DNA of 64,000 bases from Ascarosepion bandense (GCA_037127315.1 JBBBDQ010001945.1:467501-531500), one strand, 5' to 3'; counted from the first letter of the stretch, positions 46,480-58,605 are shown. Numbers and translations are program-made. Notes: a model not told the origin generated them from the sequence alone.

Positions 46480-47564
46480 ATGAAATTAAACAAACAAAAT
46501 AGCAAGCCTAAACCAGCTAGTCGTAAATCGCCCAAACCTATCTGCGTTACCTTCACAAATATACGAGGTATTCACAGTAACTTTAATAGTGTAGAATCTT
46601 TCCTTCTAACTCATCCGATATCTTAGCAATATGTGAGACTAACCTTGACCCTTCTATCCCCTCTTCAGAGCTGTTCGTTCCTGGTTACCTTCCTCTCTTC
46701 AGGAAGGACTCCAATGTCCATATGCATGGGCTTGGTGTATATGTCAGCGAACAACTCCCCCTAGCCAGGGTCACATCTCTTGAATCCCTTGATCATTCCT
46801 TCATGTGCTTCCGTCTCTCACTTCTAAGCTCGGTTAGCTATCTCTTTTTCCTCTACCGCTCCCCCTCCTCCTCTGACTGTATGGTACTTGATTGCATCTC
46901 TACTAATATCGACAGGGCCATTTCTTCTCACCCATCTGCCCATATATTTGTGTTTGGCGATTTTAACGCCCACCACACCAAGTGGCTTGAAAACTCAGCC
47001 ACCGACCTTGCTGGGATCCGCACCATGCACTTTTCAATAGCCCAAGCTCGAACGCAAGTGGTGGACTTCCCCACGCATTTCTCTAAAAACCCTAACGGAA
47101 GGGACTCTTTACTCTACCTTTGCTTTACCTCCATCCCAGACTCCTGCACTACCAGGCAACTCTGCCCCCTCAGAAACTCTGACCACGCCGTAGTCTCCGT
47201 AAACATATCAATCCGCACTAACTCTACCCAAGAAATCCAGACCAGCAGAATATCATACTGCTACCAAAGAGCCGACTGGGACTCGTTCAGGGACTTCCTC
47301 TGCGACGTCCCCTGGAACAACGTCTTCGATCTTCCTGTCAAAGACTGTGCCTCCGAAGTCTCCTCTTGGGTTAAGGCTGGCATCGATGCTTTTATCCCGG
47401 CCAGGAAATTCCAACTAAAACCAAATTCGTCCCCCTGGTTCTCACCCGCTTGCTCGGCCGCCATTGCCCACTGGAACCATTTCTTCCGGCTCTATCGAAG
47501 CTGCTCGTCGAACCAAAACAGGCGCCTTTTCACCTCAGCACGGAACAAGTGTAAAAAAGTGTAA
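46480..47564 (+). pseudogene. LINE ORF2, endonuclease part (frameshifted)
   Basis: It starts at ATG 46,480 (MKLNKQNSKPK, then the endonuclease N-terminus 'VTFTNIRGIHSNF'). A 1-base deletion at about 46,616 moves the frame, which then continues open as DILAICETNLDPS and through 46,722-47,564. Endonuclease landmarks are ICETN, FGDFNAHH (GDFN at residues 79-82 counted from ATG 46,722) and NSDHAVVSV (SDH at 153-155). A position that is usually LLDL in these enzymes reads LLYL here, which may matter. Residues about 226-274 (PARKFQLKPNSS to TSARN) are the linker segment amplified into the 137-bp array. The frame ends in the duplicated 'aacaagtgtaaaaaagt' tract. Confidence 0.85.
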
Positions 47565-47583
47565 ACAAGTGTAAAAAAGTACT
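47544..47583 (+). repeat. 20-bp tandem duplication causing a frameshift in LINE ORF2
   Basis: 'aacaagtgtaaaaaagt' plus three bases occurs twice in tandem (47,544-47,563 and 47,564-47,583). A 20-base gain moves the frame by +2, exactly the difference between the endonuclease frame and the RT frame. Confidence 0.85.
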
Positions 47584-49380
47584 GAACGAAGCCAAGAGGG
47601 CGTTTGCTACCAGAATTAGGCAACGCATAGCATCCTCTAAGTTTGGCTCCAAAGATTACTGGCGTCTCTGCAAAAGCGTGCTCAGCAGGAACAAGACTTC
47701 AATACCCCCACTAATCAATGAATTTGAAGTTCTCACCTCCCCAGCCGACAAGGCTGAATGCTTTGCCCGTAGATTCTCAACCAATTCGACACTGGACTCG
47801 TTATGAATACCTACACCAGACTTCCCACCCAGAACTAAGGCTCAACTAAATAACGTCCACATTACACCCTCGCTGATCGCCAAGATAATTTCACAACTTG
47901 ACCCACACAAAGCGAGCGGCGGTGACGGAATCCCAGTCATAGTACTGAAGAAATGTGCCCCAGAACTCTCCTCTGTCCTCTCTAAACTCTATAACCTCTG
48001 CCTATCTGATTCCTGTTCTCCTGCCTGTTGGAAGTCCTCCTGCGTAGTTCCTATATTTAAGAATTCTGGCGAACCCTCAGACCCCGCCAATTACCGTCCT
48101 ATTAGTCTCCTTCCAATCTTTGGCAAAGTTTTCGAAGCCATTATCAATGCCGAGGTGATTCAGCATCTTATGGCCAACGGGCTTCTCTCTGACAAACAGT
48201 ACGGGTTTCGCTTCACCAGGTCTACTGCTGATATGCTAACGACCATTACCGAGTACATATGCCAGGCACTCGACAAGAATGGTGAAGCCCGAACCGTTGC
48301 CTTGGATATCTCCAAAGCATTCGACAGGGTCTGGCACGCTGGCCTCTTGTGCAAACTGCGGAGCTATGGGATAACTGGACATCTGTTTGACCTCATCCAG
48401 TCTTTCCTCTCTAACCGCACATTGAAGGTGGTATTAAATGGGCATGCCTCCCAAAACTACCATACGAACGCGGGCGTCCCTCAAGGTTCCATCCTAGGTC
48501 CCACGCTCTTTCTGATCTACATTAATGATCTCCCCGACACCATTAGATCCCAAGTTGGCATGTATGCCGACGACACAACAATCTACTCTCGCACCGATCA
48601 GAAACCAGGTCTGGACGACAAAGTGAACCTCGCTGCCGTACTTAAAAGGGACCTCCAATCCGTAGTGGCCTGGGGTAGGAAATGGCTGGTAAATTTCAAT
48701 GCCTCTAAAACAAAGCTGTTATCAACTAACCACCATAGACAATCGCATCTACCTCCCATTAGCATGGGACGGGCTAGCCTCCCAGAGAGTAAAATACTAC
48801 GCCTCCTTGGCCTTACACTCTCGGCGGACCTCAAATGGAATGACTATATTGAATCCATTGCCAAATCTGCTGCTATGAAAGTCGGCTCCCTGTGCAGGGC
48901 CCGGAAATTTTTCCCACCTGAATCTATTCTGCACATATACAAATCTACCATCCGCCCGTGTACTGAATATTGCTGCCATATCTGGTCGGGTGCCCCTGCT
49001 GCTCTCCTTGGGCTTCTTGACAAAATACAAAGGAGGATCTGTAACGTGGTTGATACTGACTTGGCAGACCGGCTGCAGCCGCTCTCTCACCGGCGTGATG
49101 TGGCTTCCCTGTGCCTCTTCTACAAGTACTTTCATGGCTTCTGCTCCGATGAACTTAGATCACTGGTGCCGCCTAAGCACGAATTTACACGAGATACTAG
49201 ATTAGCAACTAGGTCCCACCCTTTTACAGTTAAATAAATAAGATGTAACCGTAAATTCTACTCCAACAGCTTCTTTTCTCGCGCTTCCCGCCTGTGGAAC
49301 TCCCTTCCACAAGTCTGCTTTCCCGACAGTTACAATCTCCAGGTGTTTAAATGTAGGGTCAATAGACACCTCCTATCACA
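47579..49380 (+). pseudogene. LINE ORF2, reverse transcriptase part
   Basis: The frame resumes as VLNEAKRAFATR and runs with one stop (TGA 47,804-47,806) into the RT; the longest uninterrupted part from a methionine is 48,155-49,237. Visible are NYRPISLLPIFGKVFE, QYGFR, motif A LDISKAFDRVWH (D51 from M 48,155), motif B AGVPQGSILGPTLF, motif C MYADDTTIY (YADD at 137-140), motif D FNASKTKLL, and LLGLTLSADLKW. The C-terminal region has YCCHIWSGAP and HRRDVASLCLFYKYFHGF. The catalytic aspartates are intact. TAA at 49,235-49,237 interrupts the last 48 or so codons, where the 40-kb copy has CAG. The natural end is the TAA after RHLLSH at about 49,382. Confidence 0.88.
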
Positions 49381-49567
49381 CTAACTCCCAACTATTCTCA
49401 GAACACTCTCATCTACCCAACCCTCATTCTCGGTATCCTTACCCGCCTATCACCCACCCTCTGACATTTCCTATATTTAATCAGCCTTTCTCCACTCTAC
49501 GTAGCCCCCTGCGCAGTAGTGGCAGTGACATGCCTTGCTCGGGGTGAAACACTTATAAAAAAAAAAT

Positions 49568-50070
49568 TTTTTTAAATACCATTCATTTAAGTGGCATAAG
49601 TATTACCCACTTGGGCGGGTGATCATGTCTCGAAAGATACAGGACTGACTGGGCAGAAGATTTTCTCGCAGTAGGTTGCCATTACTTTCTGCGGTAGGTT
49701 TGTTGCCAATCAAGGCTATAGAACCCAACCTGTCCTACTTTTCAAGTCGGTCAGTTAAGTGGTATACGTGATAAGCACTTGGGCGATCATGTCTCGAAAG
49801 ACGCATGACTTACTAGAAAGAAGGTTATCCCGCAGAAGGTTGCCATTACTCTCTGGGGTAGACTAGTTGCCAAACCAAGTCTATAGAAACCAGTCCTGCT
49901 ATTCATGCCATTCATTTAACTAGCATAAGTGTTACCCACTTGGGCAGGTGATCATGTCTCGAAAGATACAGGACTGACTGGGCAGATGATTTTCTCACAG
50001 TAGGTTGCCATTACTTTCTGCGATAGACTGGTTGCTATCCATAGCTATAGAACCTAATCTTTCTTGTAAT
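49568..50070 (-). repeat. SINE-body tandem units, minus strand, right of the LINE
   Basis: Three units begin at about 49,577, 49,736 and 49,900. The first and third share 'cataagtrttacccacttgg' and 'gatacaggactgactgggca'. The middle one is almost identical to 45,838-46,000. This gives an alternating two-unit (about 325 bp) pattern, with the LINE inserted between its two halves. Confidence 0.7.
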
Positions 50071-51180
50071 TTAACCCATAGGAGAGAGGAACGATGGATT
50101 CATACCTTTCACAAGGGTAATCAAATGGAATTTAAACTCGGTTCTTTGATTTTTCATTCTTAATTTATATCCATAAATAAGATTAAAAACAAAAATGGCC
50201 AAAAGACGTAGAGATGAAATGCCAAAGTAACATGTGTCTAAGTGTTATTTATCTTAAACTTTTATGCAAGCTATTTGGTAATTTGATGTTGTTGTTCAAA
50301 GGTCACATTTTGGAAAGTGGATCAGGCCGAAAATAGAAAAAAGAAAGAGTCTCAGATAGATAGATAGATAGATACATACATACATACATAGATAGATAGA
50401 TATAAAAAATAATCATATCTATCAAATTCATACAAACATACCTAAATACATACATAGACAGATTTGTGAAATAGGTGAAATCCACTTTTGGCGCATGATC
50501 GTCCTTAAATTTGTCATGTGACCTTACAAATGTATCCCTAATGAATGCAATGGTCATGTCATTTTGATAGAAATTGAGTCTTTGTTGGACCGTCACACAA
50601 ACAGTTTATCACAGATGTGTGTGTCATTATGTTTAACGCCTACGGAAGAAAGATCATTCTAGATTGAAATTTGTATGGCATGTGTGGTCCACAGTCAAGC
50701 TATGTTTAAGAAACAAATTCTATCACCAGAAAATATTTACTGTGCATTTACTATTATTGTTGTTGTATCTTATTCATTTGAAATTGCTGACACCTGTTCA
50801 CCACAAGTTGGCTGAAGAAAAACAGCTCTGTTGCCATAACTATTAATGTAATTGAATGACCTGGAGACACTCATAAATATCTATCAATCTAAGTTCACAT
50901 CTATCTAGCTATCTATATATCTGCTTGTTTGTGAGAAATGACATTTGTCGACAGAAAATATTTACTGAACATCCATTCTATTATTGCAGTTGTATCTTAT
51001 TCATTTGAAATTGCTGACACATGTTCATCACAAGTCGGCTTAAAAAAATCAGCTATGCTGCCATACCTACTACTGTAATTGAATGACCTGCAAACAGTCG
51101 TGTATCTCTTAGTGAAAGTCATAATCCCTAAATTTTTATCTCACTGTCTAATATCTCAATCATTTCAGATCTATCTATCT
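50071..51180. repeat. Duplicated interspersed repeat with TATC/GATA tracts
   Basis: 50,690-50,880 and 50,935-51,110 are diverged copies of one another: 'agaaaatatttact', 'tcttattcatttgaaattgc', 'gtaattgaatgacctg'. Both relate to 6,280-6,350. A short GATA/GTAT tract lies at 50,355-50,402 and TCTA tracts at about 50,900 and 51,170-51,185. No gene is seen. Confidence 0.55.
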
Positions 51181-51219
51181 ATCTAAGATAAGTTTGAAGG
51201 ATCATCTACATCCTTTCCA

Positions 51220-52880
51220 TGAAGTTTTTTAAAATTAAGTAATGCTTTCAGCTCCCTATGTTTTTTTTTGTTTTTTTTTTTGTTTTTTTGCCTATGCCAA
51301 AACATTCTGCGCTTGTTCTTCTGATACTCTGCAAATGTTCTTCCCATTATTGAAGACTGGTTTAGATTTTATTTTTTTCTTCTCAGAGTCTGACTTTATT
51401 TGCTTGATGTTAAAAGGATAAGGCTCTTCGTCTGACAAAGAATAAGAACATGTTTGTCTTTTTTTCTTTCTTTTTAGAGAAAGTTTTGGGAGTATGAGAG
51501 GGGGCGTATTTGGAGTGGAAACAGAAGTATTTGTGGCTTCTTTTTAGCGGCGCTCCTTAGAACAGTCAGTTTAGAGGAAGTAAAGCTTAAGGGTCTGGTC
51601 ATAGGAGGAGGGGCCATAAGCATTTTAGAGGATGAACTGGACAGGTCAGAGGATGATGGCTCTATGACCTTTGCTGGCTTAGATCTTGTTTGACTCTTCT
51701 TTTCTAATTCCTCTTTAAGCTTTCTGATTTTCTCAAATTTTTCCTAGGATGGTTCATTCATTTTTTTGACCTCACTGTCTCTTTTGGCGTAAGACGCTAG
51801 GGTCTTGCCCTTAGAGCTGGTGAAGGGAAAAGGGCTGTAGGCGTGGTTTGCATGGGGTCTTCGGGGGCGTGGACTGAGGCCTCGCTGTTCGGCTCTTCTC
51901 TCTGCCCCTAATAACATCTTGCCACTCACCATCCCCCTTCTTCTTATCTTCACTAGCATTGTAAGCATTGGTTTCTGAGTAAGTGGGGGGGGGGTTTAAC
52001 CCAACCAAGGGTTTGACCCAGAGGACCGAGCCGCTGCATGACCCACTACAGGCACCGCATAAGCTACAGTACCGCCCAGAGGGAGATTTTGGTCACCAGC
52101 AGCCGGAAGCCCAGAGGCCTTCTTTGGGCAGAAAGAGGCAAGGTGACCAGTCTCACTACACTTAAAACAAATTGGTTTCCTACCAGACACAATGACCAGT
52201 ATTTTCCGTCTGCAAAAGTTCAAATAGTTGTAACGGGACAGGAATGCAACAAGGTGTTCACAGACAATTTGAGAAGGGACCTTATATACTGTAACACTGG
52301 TCCATCAGCGACTCTCATATTCTGTCCTTAGAATGAGGTCTTTTGTTATTAGTTCCCTTCTCGCCATTTTCAAGCAATCTTCTGAGGTAGATAACAGTAC
52401 ATCCCACAAGAATTACCCAGTTCCTGTAATGACTCTTTGGGCTTGACTTCCAGGACCAGCAGTGATCGGATCACTGTGTCTTTCGTAGAGCGACGACTCT
52501 TGCGTAACCATTTGTCCACTATGAAGACTGACACCATTCTCTTTTCAAATCTTTGTAACTCTCAAAAGCCCATTATCTTTCACAAGATGTTCATAGCTTT
52601 TGGCCCTTTCCAAGAACTCTGCAAGATTTATTATACAACTTGGTGGGAACGTCCAACATGAGGGCAATTCCCCAGCCGTCTTTTGGTCAGATATCTGTAT
52701 CATCAATTCTTTCTCAGTAGCATGGCTACTTTTTACCTTAGTTTGGTCTTTTGTTTGTCAGGGCTCTATCCTATTAGCTCTTTTCTTTTTATCAGGGAGG
52801 TCGGATTTAAAAGCAGACCACAATAGGTCCCTTCTAACTGATCAACCACCGTCAGCCTCTGACTCTAACTAACTACTATG
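51220..52880 (-). pseudogene. Gag-like LINE ORF1 remnant with CCHC zinc knuckle
   Basis: Read on the minus strand, the frames join in order with several shifts. The best part (52,223-51,996) has CFKCSETGHLASFC, a C-X2-C-X4-H-X4-C knuckle (C19, C22, H27, C32), followed by a Pro/Gly/Ser-rich stretch. After it, frames 51,968-51,744 and beyond give lysine/glutamate-rich sequence ('KFEKIRKLKEELEKKSQ') and a serine-rich run ('SSSDLSSSSSK'). Upstream, 52,880-52,230 gives broken frames, including 'KTAGELPSCWTFP' and 'LAEFLERAKSYEHLVKDNG'. This is the pattern of an RNA-binding ORF1 protein of Tx1/L1-like LINEs. It is on the same strand as the ORF2 remnant at 54.9-57.5 kb. It lies downstream of it, the wrong order for one element, so it is probably a separate or rearranged copy. 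Confidence 0.55.
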
Positions 52881-54870
52881 TTATTTTTATTTTTCCTAAC
52901 TAAGAATAATTTAAGAGAAGGGGTAGGGAACGAGGAAAATATAAACAACACCATAACAATAACACAATAATAATAACAATCCAAATAAAAGTTACAAATA
53001 TATACAAGCAATTACGTATGAAAATACGTATGAATTTATACGTATATATTACGTATAAATACACCAATAACAAAGAAGGGAGCACAAATGAGTAAATGCA
53101 ATGTACAAAGAACAAATCAAATGAAATAAATTAAAAAAATGAATAAATAAATTTTAGCACAAGGGTTTAAAAAGCGTCCAAATACTTAGACAGAATTATT
53201 ATGCAATGGCAGAAAAGAAAAACAAGTATCACCCGTAAAGGAAAAAAAAATTAAACATTTTTCTGAAAAAAAAAAAAAAAATCTGCCCAAGGACAGAAAA
53301 ATAAAAGTTCGCCTTGGGCAAAACTAGAAGAAAATTATTTAAAGACAAAGATTACAAAAGGTACAATGAACTAAAACAAAGTACGCCAAAGAAAGAAAGT
53401 GTCCACCAAGAATGAGACAAAGAATAAAGTTTGACAAAAAAAAAATCACCTAAAGACAAAAAAAATAAAAATAAAGACAGGCAACAAAAACTAAAAAGGG
53501 AAAACAAAAAAGGTCTTATAAAAAAAAAACAAAAAAGGTCTTATAAAAAAAAAAGGTCTTATAAAAAAAAGGTCTTATAAAAAAAAAAGGTCTTATAAAA
53601 AAAAAAAGGTCTTATAAAAAAAAAACGATTAATAAAAATTAAGAAAAATCTAAAAAATAAAAATAAAAATAAACTGCTTCAAAAAAGTAAACTGAAAGTG
53701 TCATTTTTAAAATTTTTACGTTTGCTATTTTTTTTTTGAGACTTTAGGTCAAGAAAATAAAAAGATGAATTTAAACAAAAAATAAAAGGGGCAAAAAACA
53801 GTCAAACGGTAAAACTTTACATAAAAAATATTAAATATGGCAGACGAAGCCGATGAAAAAATAATAAAAAAACTAAAAAGATAAAACACAAATTAAAATA
53901 AACAAGTACCAATTAAAAAGAAATGAACAAAAATTAATTAATTCAAATGAAGAGTCTTTTTTCTTAAATCCAAAAACTGGTCAGTACTGCAAGAAAAACA
54001 AAGTCAATACGTGGTCTTAAAGGCAATCAATCAATTTTGGCACAAGGCCGGTGTTTGGCGGGGGGGTCATATACCTGATGTTGGTCATCAGTAACTATCT
54101 TATACCTAGCTAATTAGAATCACAACTCATTCACTCTTTACAATTTTTCTTTCACCATAAGAACGCATCCATCCTCAAGCAATCCACTGTATACCAAAAT
54201 ACTTCATATTTTCAGAAAACCTAAAAGAGAATCCCCATATAATTTTTTAAAAATTTTCTTTATATACAATATGAATACAAAAATATATAAAAATTTATAC
54301 ATGATATGTCATGAAAGGGGAGGAGATATGAAACCAAAAATACAAACAAAAATTGCAACCTAACATACAAAAAATAAATAATTTATGTCAGTTGGACCCG
54401 TCCAACCCACAAAAATAAAGGGGCCGCTTATTCTGCCGTTCAGACAAAATCAAGAAGCTCTCTTGCTAAGGGAGATGTGAAGGAGAAAAAAAATTAAATA
54501 CGGTTTGGGGAAATAAAAATTCTGACAAAGTCAAGATGAAAAAACAGGATTCAAAAAAGTGGTGATGTTGGGAATCTCAACATCAATCAAAACAAAACAC
54601 GAAAACGGGAACAGGCCAGAAACCACACCTACTCACATTAACTAGGTACACAAAAGGAGACTTATCAACCAGCAGAAGGTTCTCACAGGAATTCACCCCG
54701 ATGCGACAAGGAGACCTAAAATCAAGGCTAGCCCCATTCCTGCAAACCAGGCTCACCTCAGTCACACACGTTTCGTTGAAATATGTCAAAATCAATTGCT
54801 ATCAGTTCTAATCTTCATTTTGAGCTGATGCTCAAAATATCGGATGAGAAAGGCGCCGACCTCGCCAGAT
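52881..54870. other. Very A-rich stretch, no gene seen
   Basis: Strongly A-rich on the plus strand, with TACGTA-type palindromic bits at 53,010-53,060. A 18-20 bp minisatellite is listed separately. 54,030-54,065 ('ttttggcacaaggccggtgt' followed by a G-run) looks like the truncated end of a common cephalopod interspersed repeat, from memory only. Nothing coding is supported. Confidence 0.45.
53508..53632. repeat. Minisatellite 'aaggtcttataaaaaa', about six units
   Basis: Six copies of 'ggtcttata' are separated by A-runs of variable length (unit about 16-22 bp). Confidence 0.85.
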
Positions 54871-54879
54871 ATTTTCCAT

Positions 54880-57495
54880 TCATGTCGTCCAAATCACTAT
54901 TCAAGCTGTGGCCAGAAGCAACAGAAACACCATCCGTTTCACCCCAGAGAATGGAGGCAAAACATTGTTACATGCGTAGGCACGCTCAATGAGCATGAGC
55001 TTTTGGGGAGCGATACGAGCCATCAACTCGCCGACACGGTCCCATAGAGGGTGAACTCGAGAACAAAGGTAGAAGGCATGCGAAACTGTTTCTTCCAAAC
55101 CAAGGCTACAGCGTTCACAATCTGGTAAATTTGCCAGGCTCCAGAGACAGTTGATTCCAAACCAGTCGCCAGGTAAGCAAAAACTCAGGGTTGCTTAGGC
55201 AATCTGCCACTGGCGCCCAAGATCAGAAAGAGCAAAACTCGTCCTCCAACAAGCCAAGCACGTCACGTAGTGAATCCTTCACGACACCCTTCACTAATCC
55301 ACAATAGAAGACTTTCTTTGGCCGAGAAAGGTCACTGGACTAAGGAATAGTCCTCAAGGCCACCTGACACTCGAGGAGGAAACTCGATTGGTCCCAGATG
55401 GGGAGGTGGTGATTTCAAGGCTAGGGAAAGCCAAAACTAAGTTCTCCATCAATGCACTGCATAAGAAAGCCAGCCTCGAGCCGCAAACATCACGTCGACA
55501 GTCTCTGTCAACGTGATGTTTGCGTCCCCTCTACAAAATGGAGGATAGCAAACTCTCGCTCACCTTCTTATGATTCTTACAGAGAAGTACAGACAAATGG
55601 TAAAAGACAAGAGGAAAAACATAGACAGCACACACCTCTACCCTGCCCTTTGAAGACAACCCCTTTCAACGCAAAGCCCGTGCTGCTGCACTGACCTTTG
55701 CCTGTACTTCTGACCAATTTTTCTCTAGCTGGAGGTCGGGCCCAGCTGGAGGTCAGGTGTGCTCTGAAAATGCAGACAGGGCCGTACCTCCAACCAAAGG
55801 GCCTCAGAAGATCGACCCCCTTTCAGGCATCTAAACCACAAGCCAGAACACTTGCTGTGGTTAATCTTGGCCCCTGTCACCTTTTCATAACTCTCAAGCG
55901 CCTTCAGTACCACCTCGGTGTCACTGTGGCATGATACAAAAGTAGATAAGTCATTGGTGTACACAGAAACTCCGGTTCGAGCCCTACTAGGGACAGCAAT
56001 TCCACGTAAGGCCGAACTGCATGCCCTATCCCTCAGCTGGCGAAGGAGAGTCTCCAATGTCAAAGAGTCAAGTAGGGGGCGACAGTGGACAACCCTGGCG
56101 GAACAGCCAAGATAGCACAAAAGCGAGCGACAGCTTCCCGTTCACCTGTCCACAGCCATAGGGAAGCAATACAGGAAGTCGGGTGCGAATCCGGCAGCCT
56201 GCACGACAGCAGCCAGGCAGCGATGGTCAACCCCATAAAATATCTTGAACTGGCCCAAATTGATCAGCGCATCTTTTTCGTTGTCTTTTACGCCCACTAG
56301 GATCGTGTGGATCAGATGCACATTGCTCTAAGTTGTTTGGCTCTTCACAGCACAAGTCTGATTGGGTCCCAATCTCGGCAACTAGCTGCAAACACTCCAT
56401 CAGGATCTTGGCCATCATTTTTAATTCTATGTTATGGGCCTGTAACCATCTAAATCCCTCCTAACATCCTTGCCTTTTCTCAACAGTGTGACCAGGCCCC
56501 TAGTGATCCGATTGGGGATGGACCCCTGCTGAAACCAGTTGTTGAACACGACACTCAATATTGGAACAAAGATATGGGACTGCCTCAAGAAAAATTCATA
56601 GGGAAAATCATCTAAACCTGGAAACTTGCCACTGCCAATCTTCTTCAAAACCGCAAGGACCTCACCCTCCGTAATCTTCCCTTGCAGCTAGCCTCTTCAG
56701 CCAGCAAAAGCCGAGGGAAGTCAGCCAAATAGCTGCGAAACTCATCGTCATGGAGACCAAGCTCCTTGGTAAAGCAGCTCTCGAAATGCCGCCGAAACAC
56801 CTCGCACAGTTGTTGGTTGACCTTAGAGTTTGCCACTCCAAAGTTCATACCTCTCAAATGCCTAATTACCTGACCCACCTAGTGCTTGCTAGTCAAACTC
56901 TCCAGGGCCTCTCTAGCTAAGGCTATTTCTAGGGGATTCCCCCCAGCCTCTGCCCGGAGCACACAACCTGTTATCTAGTGTGAGCCGTTGGCTAAATTTG
57001 GTGGTGAAGGACCTAATCCTATTCTTAAGCTTCTCCCACCACCTATTCCCAGTAACTGCCTCCACTAGTTCCTGCTACACTACATTAATTAGCTGCTTTC
57101 AGAAATCCCGCCTGTCCAGTAAGGACAGATTGAATCTCCAGTAACCAACCATTCTAACCCTAGTTTCTAACACCAACTGGGCACAAATGAGTTTGTGGTT
57201 TGAGTAGCCTAACCAGTAGAACATGGGACATTCTAAAAGGTCTATGTTGGCTTCTCAAAATAAAATTCTATCCAGGTAGTTAACCACCTGGGTAGATGGC
57301 CAATTAAGAGCCCACATCCACATCTTCCCACCAGGTCTCATCGATGAGATCAACCAAGCTACAATTGGCCTATTAATTAACATGCCCCATTTGGTCAGTG
57401 AAAGATTCATGGAAAAACTGGAGAGAAGGAAAAGCAAAACCAAGCTTCTGAATATCGCAAGTGTCAAATTACACAATGATATAGACTCTAATGAC
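54880..57495 (-). pseudogene. Tx1/L1-like LINE ORF2 remnant
   Basis: Fragments appear in the correct order on the minus strand. 57,495-56,880 is a broken endonuclease/linker. 56,878-56,645 has 'VNQQLCEVFRRHFESCF'. 56,648-56,427 has SGKFPGLDDFPYEFF and LVTLLRKGKDVRRDLDGYRPIT, the start of the RT. 56,418-56,227 follows. 56,120-55,725 has GVSVYTNDLSTFVS, where the usual YADD reads YTND, and then GAKINHSKCSGL. 55,098-54,901 has EETVSHAFYLCSRVHPLWDRVGEL, the zinc-finger-like tail. Many stops and shifts separate the fragments, so it is inactive. The element is of a different clade from the LINE at 46 kb. The 3' end is not resolved below 54,880. Confidence 0.7.
55482..55524. repeat. Near-perfect 20-bp-arm hairpin
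   Basis: Positions 55,482-55,501 and 55,505-55,524 are reverse complements at 19 of 20 positions with a 3-base loop. It lies inside the Tx1-like pseudogene. Confidence 0.85.
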
Positions 57496-57539
57496 AACTG
57501 AGGTTTTCAGGGTGTCTATTCTAGGGTTAAAATTAAGTG

Positions 57540-57597
57540 CCTAAATATACATATTTATATTGAATTCAACTGTAATACTTTTATGTCAAAAAAGAAA

Positions 57598-57655
<58 letters not shown>

Positions 57656-57730
57656 CACTCTGTTGTAATCATTTTGGTAACTATTTTTTTATATTGAATT
57701 CAACTGTAATACTTTTATGTGAAAAAGGAA

Positions 57731-57766
<36 letters not shown>

Positions 57767-58605
57767 TTGTTTGAATCATTTTGGAAACCTTTGTTTATAT
57801 TGAACTCATCTGCCATAATTTTGCATGAAAAAGGAAATATTTCAATTTGTTTTAATCATCTTGGAAATCTTTGTTTATATCAAATTCGTCTGCCATAATT
57901 TTGTGTGAAAAAGGAACTTTCTCAATTTGTTTGAATCATTTTTAAAACCTTTGTTTATATTGAATTCAACTGTAATACTTTTGTATAAAAAAGGAACTCT
58001 CTGAGTTTGTTTTAATAATTTTAGAAAGCTTTCTTTATATTTAATTCAACTGTCATAACTTTGTGTGAAAATGGAACTCTTTCAATTTTTTTTAATCATT
58101 TTCAAAACCTATGTTCATATTGAATTCAGCTGTAATACTTTTGTGTGAAAAAAGAACTCTTTTAGTTAGCTATGATCATTTTGGAAACCATAGTTTATAT
58201 TGAATTCAACTGCCATAATTTTGTGTGAAAAACAAAATCTCTCAATTTGTTTTAATCATTTTGCAAATCTTTGTTTATATTGAATTCTGCTGTCATAATT
58301 TTATGTGGAAAAGGAACTCTCTCAATTTTTATTAAACATTGTTGAAACATTTATTTAAATTGAATGTAATTTTAATAAAAAAGGAAGACTCTCAATTTGT
58401 TTTATACATTTTGGAAACCTTTGTTTTATATTGGATTCAACCACCATGCATTTGTGTGAAAAAGAAATTCTCTGAATTTGTTTTAATAACCTGGGAAACC
58501 GTTGTTTATAATGAATTCAACTGACATTCTTTTGTGAAAAAGGAACTCTTACAATTTGTTTTATACATTTTGGAAACTTTTGTGTATATTTGTCTATATT
58601 TCTAA
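57540..58605 (+). repeat. 80-bp EcoRI-type satellite, first block (about 12 units)
   Basis: The unit is about 80 bp: 'tttatattgaattcaactg', 'cataattttgtgtgaaaaag', 'gaactctctcaatttgtttt', 'aatcattttggaaacctttg'. The GAATTC phase is at about 57,881, 57,961, 58,041, 58,121, 58,201 and 58,281. Units are diverged from one another, so the array is old. Two microsatellites sit inside units at the same place: (CT)n(TCTA)n at 57,598-57,655 and (CTGT)n at 57,730-57,765. Short open frames are incidental. Confidence 0.9.

Larger units (their letters stand above)
46013..49567 (+). mobile_element. Nearly full-length LINE (APE-type endonuclease, jockey/CR1/L2-like)
   Basis: It comprises a 5' region of about 465 bp, an ORF2 from ATG 46,480 to about 49,380, and a 3' UTR ending 'gccttgctcggggtgaaac' followed by poly(A) at about 49,556-49,566. 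ORF2 has an apurinic-type endonuclease, a linker, and a reverse transcriptase with all core motifs. No ORF1 is seen. The endonuclease would nick chromosomal DNA and the RT would prime on the nick. The copy is disabled by a 1-base deletion near 46,616, a 20-bp duplication at 47,544-47,583, an in-frame TGA at 47,804 and a TAA at 49,235. Otherwise it is well preserved and nearly identical to the 40-kb fragment. It is the master sequence for both tandem arrays. Clade placement is by resemblance only. Confidence 0.85.
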
